From the NCBI RefSeq assembly GCF_000299395.1, contig NC_018656.1:1364001-1428000 (forward strand): a DNA stretch of 64,000 nucleotides, in the 5' to 3' direction. The position numbers and the translations under genes were made by a program. Shown here one piece after another: positions 22,526 to 29,996 of the stretch (positions are counted from its first letter, which is position 1; every line of letters starts with the position of its first letter). The notes beneath the pieces are model-generated. The model searched no databases. It was not told the DNA's origin and saw only the letters and a list, made by a program, of their open reading frames with translations. This stretch comes from Candidatus Nitrosopumilus sediminis (GTDB lineage: Archaea > Thermoproteota > Nitrososphaeria > Nitrososphaerales > Nitrosopumilaceae).

Positions 22526-22540
22526 GTACGAGATCAGTAT
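22526..22540. repeat. 15-base direct repeat, copy 1 (GTACGAGATCAGTAT)
   Basis: Exact match to 23020-23034. It lies about 25-39 bases upstream of the TATA box of the 22474 gene. Same orientation as copy 2. Confidence 0.6.
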
Positions 22541-22614
22541 CAGACAAGGGTAAAAAATAGAGATTCAGTTTACACTAGGAATAGATAATAAAATAAGAGA
22601 AATGTGAGGTTTGT

Positions 22615-22947
22615 TTATCCTCTTCCCATTGCTGCGTATTTACCAGATCTTCCTCTTAGGAAGAATGCTCCAGCAATACCACCGAATACTGCACCTGCAA
22701 TAACTGCTGCACCAACTACACCACTGGCATCAAGATATGGAGTTCCTGAACCAGAAGATGGATTTGCTTCAGCTGCTGCGATTCTTCTTGCTTGAATCTC
22801 AAGTGCTTCTTCTAATGTGTATGATCCGGTTTGTCCTTCACTACCGACATTACCCATGTATTGAGCAAATGCTACTGCATTCTCTGCATACATTCCGATT
22901 GTGAAGACAGCGATTAAGGATGCTGCGAATAGTATTTTTGTATTCAT
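22615..22947 (-). CDS. Small membrane protein, candidate additional AMO subunit
   Basis: A 110-residue protein. The signal peptide (MNTKILFAASLIAVFTIGMY, cleavage near VAFAQ) is followed by a short soluble part (YTLEEALEIQARRIAAAEAN) and one C-terminal helix (GVVGAAVIAGAVFGGIAGAF) ending in a basic FLRGRSGKYAAMGRG tail. It is thus anchored with its middle part outside. Adjacent to amo, with optimised-looking codons; together with the 89-residue protein it is a candidate for AmoY/AmoZ. The TATA-like TTAAATAAG lies about 36 bases upstream. Confidence 0.6.
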   Translation of the reverse strand: MNTKILFAASLIAVFTIGMYAENAVAFAQYMGNVGSEGQTGSYTLEEALEIQARRIAAAEANPSSGSGTPYLDASGVVGAAVIAGAVFGGIAGAFFLRGRSGKYAAMGRG

Positions 22948-23019
22948 ACCGTTTACCTGCTCGTTTTGGCGCCAGAGACTTATTTAACTTTTATTCTGAA
23001 CCCCAAATTCGGGTTCAAT

Positions 23020-23034
23020 GTACGAGATCAGTAT
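23020..23034. repeat. 15-base direct repeat, copy 2 (GTACGAGATCAGTAT)
   Basis: Exact copy of 22526-22540. It lies 37-51 bases upstream of the TATA-like box of the 22947 gene and 26 bases before the uS15 start on the other strand, so it could serve either promoter. Confidence 0.6.
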
Positions 23035-23059
23035 AAGTAACGTTTAATTCTGTTCTATA

Positions 23060-23521
23060 ATGAGCCAAATCATGGGACGAATGCATACACATAGACACGG
23101 AAAATCACATTCAATTAGACCAGCTACACTTCGTGCACCTTCTTGGATAACTCAGAGTCCTGCAGAAATTGAAGAATTAGTAGTAAAATACACAAAAGAT
23201 GGTTTGACTCCTAGTCAAATCGGAATTAAATTAAGAGATCAACATTCCATTCCTTTAATCAAACCAATTACCAAAAAAAGCATGGGGCAGATTTTAGAGG
23301 AAAATGATTTGAAAGCTGAAATGCCAGAAGATCTTGAAAATATTGTTAGAAAAGCAATAGGTCTTCAAAAGCATCTTAAAGCAAACAAAGGGGATAATAG
23401 AAATGTCAGATCCTTGGAATTAATCGAGGCCAAGGTTCACAGACTATCAGTCTATTACAAAAGAATTGGAAGAATTTCAAAAACATGGAAGTATAAATCC
23501 GTGGTTGCTCAACTAGAGTAA
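23060..23521 (+). CDS. rps15: 30S ribosomal protein uS15
   Basis: Small-subunit protein uS15 in its archaeal/eukaryal form (153 residues, with the extra N-terminal domain MGRMHTHRHGKSHSIRP). The classic S15 core follows (LTPSQIGIKLRDQHSIP; LELIEAKVHRLSVYYKRIG). It binds 16S rRNA helices 20-22. The annotated ATG (MSQIMGRMH) is supported by AGTATAAG about 27 bases upstream; ATG 23072 is the conventional start. The stop overlaps the next start by one base (TAATG). First gene of a translation-linked operon. Confidence 0.96.
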   Translation: MSQIMGRMHTHRHGKSHSIRPATLRAPSWITQSPAEIEELVVKYTKDGLTPSQIGIKLRDQHSIPLIKPITKKSMGQILEENDLKAEMPEDLENIVRKAIGLQKHLKANKGDNRNVRSLELIEAKVHRLSVYYKRIGRISKTWKYKSVVAQLE

Positions 23522-24942
23522 TGACAAAATCACTTGATGAATCACTTTCTTATTTCAAAGATAAAATTTTAGATTGTATAAAATCAAAAAAATCGATTTC
23601 CGTTACAACTCATATAGATTGTGATGGATTAACATCGGGGAGTATTATCACTAAAGCTCTAATCAGAGCAGGGGCAAACTGCACAGTTAGAACATCAAAA
23701 GAATTTAGTAAAAATGTCCTAGAGTCTTTCAAAACAGATTCCAGAGATTTTCATATAGTAACTGATCTAGGAGGGGGTTTTGCAAATGAATTAGATAAAA
23801 CATTAGGAGATAATTGGGTTGTTTTAGATCATCATCAAATCCCAGATAACGAATTAGATAATCAAAATGTAATCAATTCATGGAAATATGGAATCGATGG
23901 CGGAGTAGATATCTGTGCAGGAGGAATGGCGTATTTGGCATCAGCTGCACTAGATGAAAGAAATTCAGATTTATCTGCAATTGCTATTGTTTCAGCTTTG
24001 GGAGACAGACAAGACCAAGGAGAAAGAAAGTCATTTACAGGCAAAAATTTCGAGATTGCAAATATTGCCAAAGAGCAAGGATTGGTAGATATTGATTTAG
24101 ATTTATTGTTGGTAGGAAGGGAAACAAGGCCACTTGCTGATGCTTTAGCATTTACCTCTCAGCCATTTATTGAAGGACTAACCTGGAATAGGGATGCATG
24201 TCTCTCAATCCTCAATTCATCAGGAGTCAATCTCAAAGAAGAGGGAAGATGGAGAGTGCCAGCAGAACTAAATGAGGAAGAAAAAAGACTAGTGATTGAA
24301 GCAATTACAAAATTTACTTCAGGTAAAAATGCAACTGAAATAATGTCAGAATTAATTGGATATACCTATACATTTCCAAGAGAAGATAACAGGAGTTTCT
24401 TACGGGATGGGAGAGAGTTTTCAACTATGCTCAATTCATGTGGAAGAATTAATCGTTCAGGTGTTGGAATGGCAGTTTGTATGGGAGATAGAAATAAGAT
24501 TCTAAGAGAAGCTGAAACGATTCTAATAGATTATAGAAAAATGATTAGAGAATACATGAATATTTTATCCAATGAAAGATGGAGAATTTCAGAAAGTGAG
24601 ACATGTATCATGGTAAATGGTGAAGACATTGTTCCAGAAACAATGACAGGCACCATTTCATCATTAATAGCAGGATCACCTAAAAACTCAGGAAAAATCA
24701 TAATATTAAGAACCAAGGCCGAAGAAAATACTATCAAGTTTTCATCAAGAAAATCATTTGGGTGTACATCCGATATCAATCTAAGTGAAATAATGAGAAC
24801 TGGTGCTGAGAAATTTGATGGTATTGGTGGAGGTCATAATGCAGCTGCTGGAGCAAAAATAACTAAAGACAAATTGGATGAGTTTCTTAACTATTTAGAA
24901 GTAAATGTCGTTAACGTGCCAAGTTCAAGTAATTCTCAATAA
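23521..24942 (+). CDS. DHH-family nuclease of the archaeal GAN/RecJ-like group
   Basis: A 473-residue DHH/DHHA1 phosphoesterase. Motifs are THIDCDGLTSGS near residue 30, VTDLGGG, VLDHHQIPDN (the DHH motif), SALGDRQDQGER, and DHHA1 motif GIGGGHNAAAGAKI near the C terminus. The archaeal group includes GAN, the GINS-associated 5'-3' single-strand exonuclease of the replisome, the archaeal relative of Cdc45. The gene is coupled to rps15 by a one-base overlap, and pcc1 starts inside its last codons; archaeal genomes often keep this neighbourhood. Confidence 0.87.
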   Translation: MTKSLDESLSYFKDKILDCIKSKKSISVTTHIDCDGLTSGSIITKALIRAGANCTVRTSKEFSKNVLESFKTDSRDFHIVTDLGGGFANELDKTLGDNWVVLDHHQIPDNELDNQNVINSWKYGIDGGVDICAGGMAYLASAALDERNSDLSAIAIVSALGDRQDQGERKSFTGKNFEIANIAKEQGLVDIDLDLLLVGRETRPLADALAFTSQPFIEGLTWNRDACLSILNSSGVNLKEEGRWRVPAELNEEEKRLVIEAITKFTSGKNATEIMSELIGYTYTFPREDNRSFLRDGREFSTMLNSCGRINRSGVGMAVCMGDRNKILREAETILIDYRKMIREYMNILSNERWRISESETCIMVNGEDIVPETMTGTISSLIAGSPKNSGKIIILRTKAEENTIKFSSRKSFGCTSDINLSEIMRTGAEKFDGIGGGHNAAAGAKITKDKLDEFLNYLEVNVVNVPSSSNSQ

Positions 24943-25147
24943 CATATCAAAAGAAAAAGCTGAAACGGTCAAAAAAGCCTTAGAACCAGACAATGTAAAT
25001 TTTCCAGAAGGGTTGAGTCTTTATGTTGAAAATATTGATAACAAACTAGTTTTTAATTTTGAAAGTAAGAAGAACATGAAACATCTAACAGGAACAGTTG
25101 ATGAGGTGATGGAGCACATCCAGGTTGCTCTAAAGGTGATTGAGTAA
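24905..25147 (+). CDS. pcc1: KEOPS complex subunit Pcc1
   Basis: An 80-residue dimerising subunit of KEOPS, which makes N6-threonylcarbamoyladenosine at position 37 of ANN-decoding tRNAs. It has the typical small alpha/beta form (VQVILNNISKEKAETVKKAL, LEPDNVNFPEGLSLYVENID, FESKKNMKHLTGTVDEVMEH). The start overlaps the nuclease gene by 38 bases and the stop overlaps the serS ATG by one base, so all three are co-translated. The other KEOPS genes found here, bud32 and kae1, lie at 46.6-48.6 kb. Confidence 0.86.
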   Translation: MSLTCQVQVILNNISKEKAETVKKALEPDNVNFPEGLSLYVENIDNKLVFNFESKKNMKHLTGTVDEVMEHIQVALKVIE

Positions 25148-26412
25148 TGTTAGATCCAAAATTAATCAAAGAAAAACCTCAGATTATTCGGGATATGTTA
25201 AAAGCTAGATCTGTGGATTTTAATTTGGACGGATTAATAGAATCAGATCAAAAAAGACGTGAATTTATTATTAAAACTGATGAGTTGCGAAAAAAGAAAA
25301 ATCAGGTGGCTTTAGAAATTTCTCAAAAAAAGAAGGCAGGCGAAGATGCATCATTGATTTTGTCAGAAATGAAAAACGTTTCAGCTGAGCTTGCAAAGTT
25401 AGAATCAGAACAAGAAAATATTGAAAATACCTATTCCAGATTAGCATTAACCATTCCAAATCTTGTTCACGATTCAGTTCCTATCGGAACAGATGAGAGT
25501 GCAAATCAAGAAGTTAGAAAATGGGGGAATGTTCCAAATTTTGATTTCAAAATTAATGATCATATTGATATTTCAGAAAATTTGGATTTAGTTGACCTTG
25601 AAAGGGCTGCCAAAGTAGCAGGGGCCAGATTCTATTATTTGAAAAATGATCTTGTAAGATTAAATCAATCATTAATTCACTATGGGTTAGATTTTCTAGC
25701 AAAAAAAGAATATTCTCTTGTTCAGCCGCCCTATATGATTAACAGAGAATCTATGGAAGGTGCAGTTATTGCAGATGACTTTGAAGAAGTAATCTACAAA
25801 GTTGAAGATGAGGATCTTTACATGATTGGAACATCTGAGCACGCCATGGCAGCAATGAGATCAAAAGAAATCCTAGAAGGAAAAGATTTGCCTTTAAGAT
25901 ATGCAGGTGTTAGTCCATGTTTTAGAAAAGAAGCCGGCGCACATGGAAGGGATCAGAAAGGAATTTTCAGAGTACATCAATTTGATAAGATTGAACAATT
26001 CGTATTTTCAAGACCTGAAGACTCTTGGAAAGAACACGAAAGAATGTTATCAGTTGCTGAAGAATTTTATCAAAACTTGGAAATTCCACATCGGGTGATG
26101 CTATTATCAACTGGTGATATGGGAAAAGTTTCAGCAAAAACGTATGATATTGAGGCTTGGATGGCAGGACAAAATGCCTATAGAGAAATTGTCTCATGTT
26201 CAAACTGTTTAGACTATCAAGCAAGAAGATTGAAGATTAGGTTTAGGGATAAAACAAATGAAGACACACAGTATGTGCATACACTAAACAGCACTCTGAT
26301 AGCAACGACTAGAATTTTGGTATCAATTATGGAAAATTTCCAAACTAAAGATGGACACATAAGAATTCCTAGCGTTTTACAGAATTACATGGGAAATCAG
26401 AAAGAGATCTAG
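25147..26412 (+). CDS. serS: Serine--tRNA ligase
   Basis: Class II synthetase of the common bacterial/archaeal type (421 residues). The N-terminal coiled-coil arm (about 25-110, KTDELRKKKNQVALEISQKK) contacts the long variable arm of tRNA-Ser. The catalytic core has MIGTSEHAMAAM, motif 2 in SPCFRKEAGAHGRDQKGIFR, and motif 3 near TLNSTLIATTRILVSIMENF. Cytosolic. It is embedded in the uS15-GAN-Pcc1-SerS operon, followed after 40 bases by eS1. Confidence 0.96.
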   Translation: MLDPKLIKEKPQIIRDMLKARSVDFNLDGLIESDQKRREFIIKTDELRKKKNQVALEISQKKKAGEDASLILSEMKNVSAELAKLESEQENIENTYSRLALTIPNLVHDSVPIGTDESANQEVRKWGNVPNFDFKINDHIDISENLDLVDLERAAKVAGARFYYLKNDLVRLNQSLIHYGLDFLAKKEYSLVQPPYMINRESMEGAVIADDFEEVIYKVEDEDLYMIGTSEHAMAAMRSKEILEGKDLPLRYAGVSPCFRKEAGAHGRDQKGIFRVHQFDKIEQFVFSRPEDSWKEHERMLSVAEEFYQNLEIPHRVMLLSTGDMGKVSAKTYDIEAWMAGQNAYREIVSCSNCLDYQARRLKIRFRDKTNEDTQYVHTLNSTLIATTRILVSIMENFQTKDGHIRIPSVLQNYMGNQKEI

Positions 26413-26452
26413 TGACATACCCTTATATTTTGGGTTCAAAGGTCGTTAATAA

Positions 26453-27064
26453 TTGGCACGTAGAAAAGGTCGAGTAAAGGACAAGTGGCGAGAAAAACGC
26501 TGGATCACAGTACATGCACCAGATTCATTCAACAATGTTCCTATTGCCTATGTTCCAATCACAGACGATGAAAATGCAGCAGGCAGAGTTTTAGAAGTTA
26601 CACTATATGATATTCTAAAAGGAGACCCATCCCAACATCAATACAAAATCTATTTCCAAATTGATAAAGTTGAGGGGGACAAAGCAACAACAATTTTCAA
26701 AAGATACGAGTATTCAAAAGAATTTTTGCGTAGTTTAGTTAGACGTGGTTCATCAAAAATCAATTTCATTGTAGATATCAAAACAAAAGACGGCTACATC
26801 TTTAGAATAAAATTACTTGCTCTAACACATAGACAACTTAACACATCAAGACAACATGCCCTTAGATTAATTGCAAGAGACGTAATTAACAAAACAATTC
26901 CAGAAATGACAATTGATCAATTCGTTCAAGCAACATGTTATAGTAAAATTAATTCAGATATTATGGCAGCATTCAAGAAAGTAATTAGGGTAAGACATGT
27001 AGGTCTTGAGAAAGTAAAACTCATCAGAACTGCAGACAAAGAAACAAAATTACTTGAAGCATAA
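26453..27064 (+). CDS. rps3ae: 30S ribosomal protein eS1 (S3Ae)
   Basis: Archaeal/eukaryal small-subunit protein eS1 (203 residues). Starts MARRKGRVKDKWREKRWITV and has ATTIFKRYEYSKEFLRSLVR and FRIKLLALTHRQLNTSRQHA, all diagnostic. It sits on the solvent side of the platform near the mRNA exit. The start is TTG 26453, common for this gene in relatives. Same strand as serS with a 40-base gap containing an AT-rich CCTTATATTTTGGG, so it may also have its own promoter. Confidence 0.95.
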   Translation: MARRKGRVKDKWREKRWITVHAPDSFNNVPIAYVPITDDENAAGRVLEVTLYDILKGDPSQHQYKIYFQIDKVEGDKATTIFKRYEYSKEFLRSLVRRGSSKINFIVDIKTKDGYIFRIKLLALTHRQLNTSRQHALRLIARDVINKTIPEMTIDQFVQATCYSKINSDIMAAFKKVIRVRHVGLEKVKLIRTADKETKLLEA

Positions 27065-27089
27065 TCAAAAGAGTTATTCTTTTACAATA

Positions 27090-27518
27090 ATGGTTCACAA
27101 GATTGAGATAACAATTGATGTAATTGTTCATGCTACAGAAGACATTTCAAAAATTTTCCAATCTTTTGAAGACATTTTAGGTGTTAAAGAAGAAGATTTC
27201 ACAATCAAAGAAACAGAAGGGCATTATGAAAATCCAATTATTTTATTGAATGCAAAAATTGTAAAAAAACAGGCTCAAAATTTTATGAAAAAATTACTTG
27301 AATCATTACCAAAAGAATTGGTAAATGAGTTAATTGATGAAATTGAAGAAAGAACAGTAGATTCTAGATTTCATATGAGATTAGATAAACAAGAATTAAT
27401 CAAGGGAAATCTAACATTTAGGGAAAAAGACACTATACAATTAAAAATACACACGCCAATTTACAATAAAAAAGATACTGTCAAAACATTTACAGAAATT
27501 TTTCAGATTGCCAACTAG
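27090..27518 (+). CDS. Archaeal RNA-binding protein (COG1325-like)
   Basis: A 142-residue protein of the archaeal family often annotated as an RNA-binding or exosome-associated subunit. MVHKIEITIDVIVHATEDIS opens it, followed by EEDFTIKETEGHYENPIILL, and RTVDSRFHMRLDKQELIKGN is typical of the family core. An upstream in-frame start inside rps3ae (27054) is less likely than ATG 27090. It follows eS1, supporting a role in RNA or ribosome metabolism. Confidence 0.75.
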   Translation: MVHKIEITIDVIVHATEDISKIFQSFEDILGVKEEDFTIKETEGHYENPIILLNAKIVKKQAQNFMKKLLESLPKELVNELIDEIEERTVDSRFHMRLDKQELIKGNLTFREKDTIQLKIHTPIYNKKDTVKTFTEIFQIAN

Positions 27519-27551
27519 ATTAAATAGGAATAAAAGAACTATACAATTTGG

Positions 27552-27621
27552 GAATGAGGAAATAACAGCCGCTCCAGTCTGAGCGAAAGCTTTGAAGACG
27601 CCGCGACGAACCGACCCCTTT
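27552..27621 (+). ncRNA. Candidate box C/D guide sRNA
   Basis: Between two same-strand genes lies a ~70-base stretch with sRNA-like order: box C-like ATGAGGA (27554-27560), D' CTGA (27579-27582), C' TGAAGA (27593-27598), D-like CCGA (27611-27614), then CCCCTTTT as a possible terminator. The D'/C' half can fold into a kink-turn closed by a GAAA loop (AGC-GAAA-GCT). A TATA-like AATAAAAG (about 27528-27536) lies upstream at suitable spacing. Box C and box D each deviate by one base, so this remains a candidate. Confidence 0.4.
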
Positions 27622-27703
27622 TATCGATCAATAGTTTTGATAATGGATTTTCTAGCACATTTCATGGTATTATTTTAAATACGGATAGACAAACCGGAAT
27701 ATC

Positions 27704-29167
27704 GTGTCAGATTATGATGTGATAGTTGCTGGAGGCGGTCTTGCAGGTACAATTACAGCACAAGCAATTTCTCATTATTCAAAACAAAATCTGAAAATTT
27801 TAGTTGTTGATAGAAATACAGAATTTTTTCCAGGTCGAAAATCATTAGCAGGATGGGTATGTGGAGATGCATGCTCTAAAGAAGCAGTTGATTTTATGGC
27901 AAAAAGAATCAAAGTTGAGTGGACCAGACCTGAAATTGAACATGATGTAAAGGGAGTCATGGCATTTTCACCAGATAAAGAAACTGCAATTCCATTTGAT
28001 GGTGCAGGATATATGTTAAATCGTCAAAAATTACCAGAAATTCAAAATGAAAGATGTAAAAAAATGGGAATCGAATTTGAATATGAAGTTAATCTCACAG
28101 GTCTTATTTATGAAGGACAGCAAGTAGTGGGAATTCAGGGAGTAGATAACAAAACAAAACAACCATTCAAGAAAACGTCAAAAATTGTCATTGATGCTAC
28201 AGGAGTTACATCCATGCTTAGAAATGGACTACAAAACTCTACCAAAGTTGAAAAAAGAATCGATAGACGAGATTTAGAATCAACTGGAAGATACATCATG
28301 CATTTCGAACCAGGAAAAAAAGAACTTTCAGAATTTGATCCAGATTATTGTATAATACATTTAGATCAAGACATAGCACCAGGTGGATATGGATGGGTAT
28401 TTCCCAAAGGTGAAACCAAAGTCAACATAGGTTTAGGAGTTGAAAAATCTCTTTTAGATAAAAGAAACAAAAGATTAGGCAAAAAAGACAATGTTGAATC
28501 ACTAATGAAAGAATATCTTCATAGAAATGTTGCAATCAAAAATGCAAAATTGTCAGAAGACCCAGAAGACATTAACAATAATTCAGGAGTCTTCCAAGTT
28601 TCAGTCAGAAGACAAAACGATTGTATGGTATCTGGTGGATATATGATGGTTGGAGATTCTGCATGGATGCCAAAACCAATTGATGCAGGTGGAATTGGAC
28701 CAGCATTGATTGCAGGTACAATTCTAGGAAATAATGTTGCACAAGCATTAGAGGCAAATGATGTTTCTGAAGCAGGCCTATGGCAATACAATTTAGATTA
28801 TATCAAAGAGTACGGATACAAAACAGCAGGTCTTGAACTTTTTAGAAGGCTAGTACAACAAATGTCAAATGAGCAAATAAGTTATGGTATGAAACACTTT
28901 TTGGGAAATATGGATGTTGAATCAATTAGCAAAGGTGAACACCCAGACTTTTCGGGATTAGGAAAAATTGGAATGATCATCAGAGGTGCAATGAATAAAA
29001 CAGTTGCAGATGGACTCAGATATACATCCAAACAAAATCAATGGTTAGTAGAACATTACAATAATTATCCAAAAGATCCTTCCGGATTTGACGAGTGGAA
29101 TAAAACATTACATCAAAAACTTGATGAAGCTTTTACAAAAATAGAAGCTTTTGATTCTAAGATCTAA
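27704..29167 (+). CDS. Geranylgeranyl reductase family flavoprotein
   Basis: A 487-residue FAD-dependent reductase. The N-terminal Rossmann fingerprint YDVIVAGGGLAGTITAQAIS is followed by the CGDACSK segment near residue 55, typical of archaeal digeranylgeranylglycerophospholipid reductases. Further parts are GGYGWVFPKGETKVNIGLGV and GDSAWMPKPIDAGGIGPALI (second FAD site). It probably saturates isoprenoid chains of the membrane lipids, although relatives act on other isoprenoids. Start GTG 27704, with a TATA-like TATTTTAAATA about 30 bases upstream. The 3' end overlaps the MoxR-type ATPase gene by 17 bases. Confidence 0.88.
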   Translation: MSDYDVIVAGGGLAGTITAQAISHYSKQNLKILVVDRNTEFFPGRKSLAGWVCGDACSKEAVDFMAKRIKVEWTRPEIEHDVKGVMAFSPDKETAIPFDGAGYMLNRQKLPEIQNERCKKMGIEFEYEVNLTGLIYEGQQVVGIQGVDNKTKQPFKKTSKIVIDATGVTSMLRNGLQNSTKVEKRIDRRDLESTGRYIMHFEPGKKELSEFDPDYCIIHLDQDIAPGGYGWVFPKGETKVNIGLGVEKSLLDKRNKRLGKKDNVESLMKEYLHRNVAIKNAKLSEDPEDINNNSGVFQVSVRRQNDCMVSGGYMMVGDSAWMPKPIDAGGIGPALIAGTILGNNVAQALEANDVSEAGLWQYNLDYIKEYGYKTAGLELFRRLVQQMSNEQISYGMKHFLGNMDVESISKGEHPDFSGLGKIGMIIRGAMNKTVADGLRYTSKQNQWLVEHYNNYPKDPSGFDEWNKTLHQKLDEAFTKIEAFDSKI

Positions 29168-29996
29168 TATTAAATATTGTGAAAATCAACGAAAACATAC
29201 TTTGGAAGAAGCACAATATCTTGATTGGAACAATTCAAATCATATTCTAAACAAAGCATATGAAGCTGGTCTTTTTGTGCTCATTATAGGCCCTAAAGGT
29301 ACTGGAAAGACATCTTTAGTTCGAGATTTTGCTAAAAAAAAGAATGTGAATTTAGAATCAATTAATTTTAGTCTTAGAACTAGAGAAAGTCATTTGGTTG
29401 GCACAAAGACACTGACAGATGGAACAGTAAGCTTTGATGAAGGATTGTTGATCAAATCAATGAGAAATGGAGATATGCTTTATCTTGACGAAATAAATTC
29501 AGCAGAAGCAGATGTTTTACTTAGACTAGATGAAGCATTAGATGATAGACGTCAGATTGCATTAAAGGAATCAACTGGGGAAATAGTCAAAGCAAAAGAC
29601 AATTGGTTTGTTGTGGCAACAATTAATCCATTAACACATAGTGGAACAAAAGAATTACCACCTCAATTACTTAGTAGATTCCCAGTACGAATTAGATTAG
29701 AATATCCTCCAGAAGATATAGAATTAGAGATTGTTAAAAAACATGTTTCAGGAAATTATGAATCTGAAATAATTCAAGCAATCAAACTTGCAAATACATT
29801 AAGGCAGGCTGCTGCAGTTGAAGAATTATTTTATTCACCTAGTTTAAGAGAAACCATTGCTTTTGGTAAATTGTTAGATAAAGGAATGTCACCAAAAGAA
29901 GTTGCAGATATTGTTTTTGGAAATGTCTATACGCAATGGGGTAATATAGAATATCAAAAAGTTAGGGACATCATAACTTCGATGTTTGGAAATTAA
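29151..29996 (+). CDS. MoxR-type AAA+ ATPase
   Basis: A 281-residue AAA+ ATPase. Walker A is GPKGTGKTSL (near residue 47), Walker B MLYLDEINSAEADVLLRLDE, sensor-1 region VVATINPLTHSGTKELPPQL, and the arginine-finger region LLSRFPVRIRLEYPP follows. This is the CbbQ/NirQ/NorQ branch, which works with a VWA partner to insert metals or remodel enzymes. The next gene (29997) encodes exactly such a VWA protein with no gap. The start is uncertain: TTG 29151 overlaps the reductase gene; TTG 29202 is an alternative. Confidence 0.9.
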   Translation: MILRSNIKYCENQRKHTLEEAQYLDWNNSNHILNKAYEAGLFVLIIGPKGTGKTSLVRDFAKKKNVNLESINFSLRTRESHLVGTKTLTDGTVSFDEGLLIKSMRNGDMLYLDEINSAEADVLLRLDEALDDRRQIALKESTGEIVKAKDNWFVVATINPLTHSGTKELPPQLLSRFPVRIRLEYPPEDIELEIVKKHVSGNYESEIIQAIKLANTLRQAAAVEELFYSPSLRETIAFGKLLDKGMSPKEVADIVFGNVYTQWGNIEYQKVRDIITSMFGN

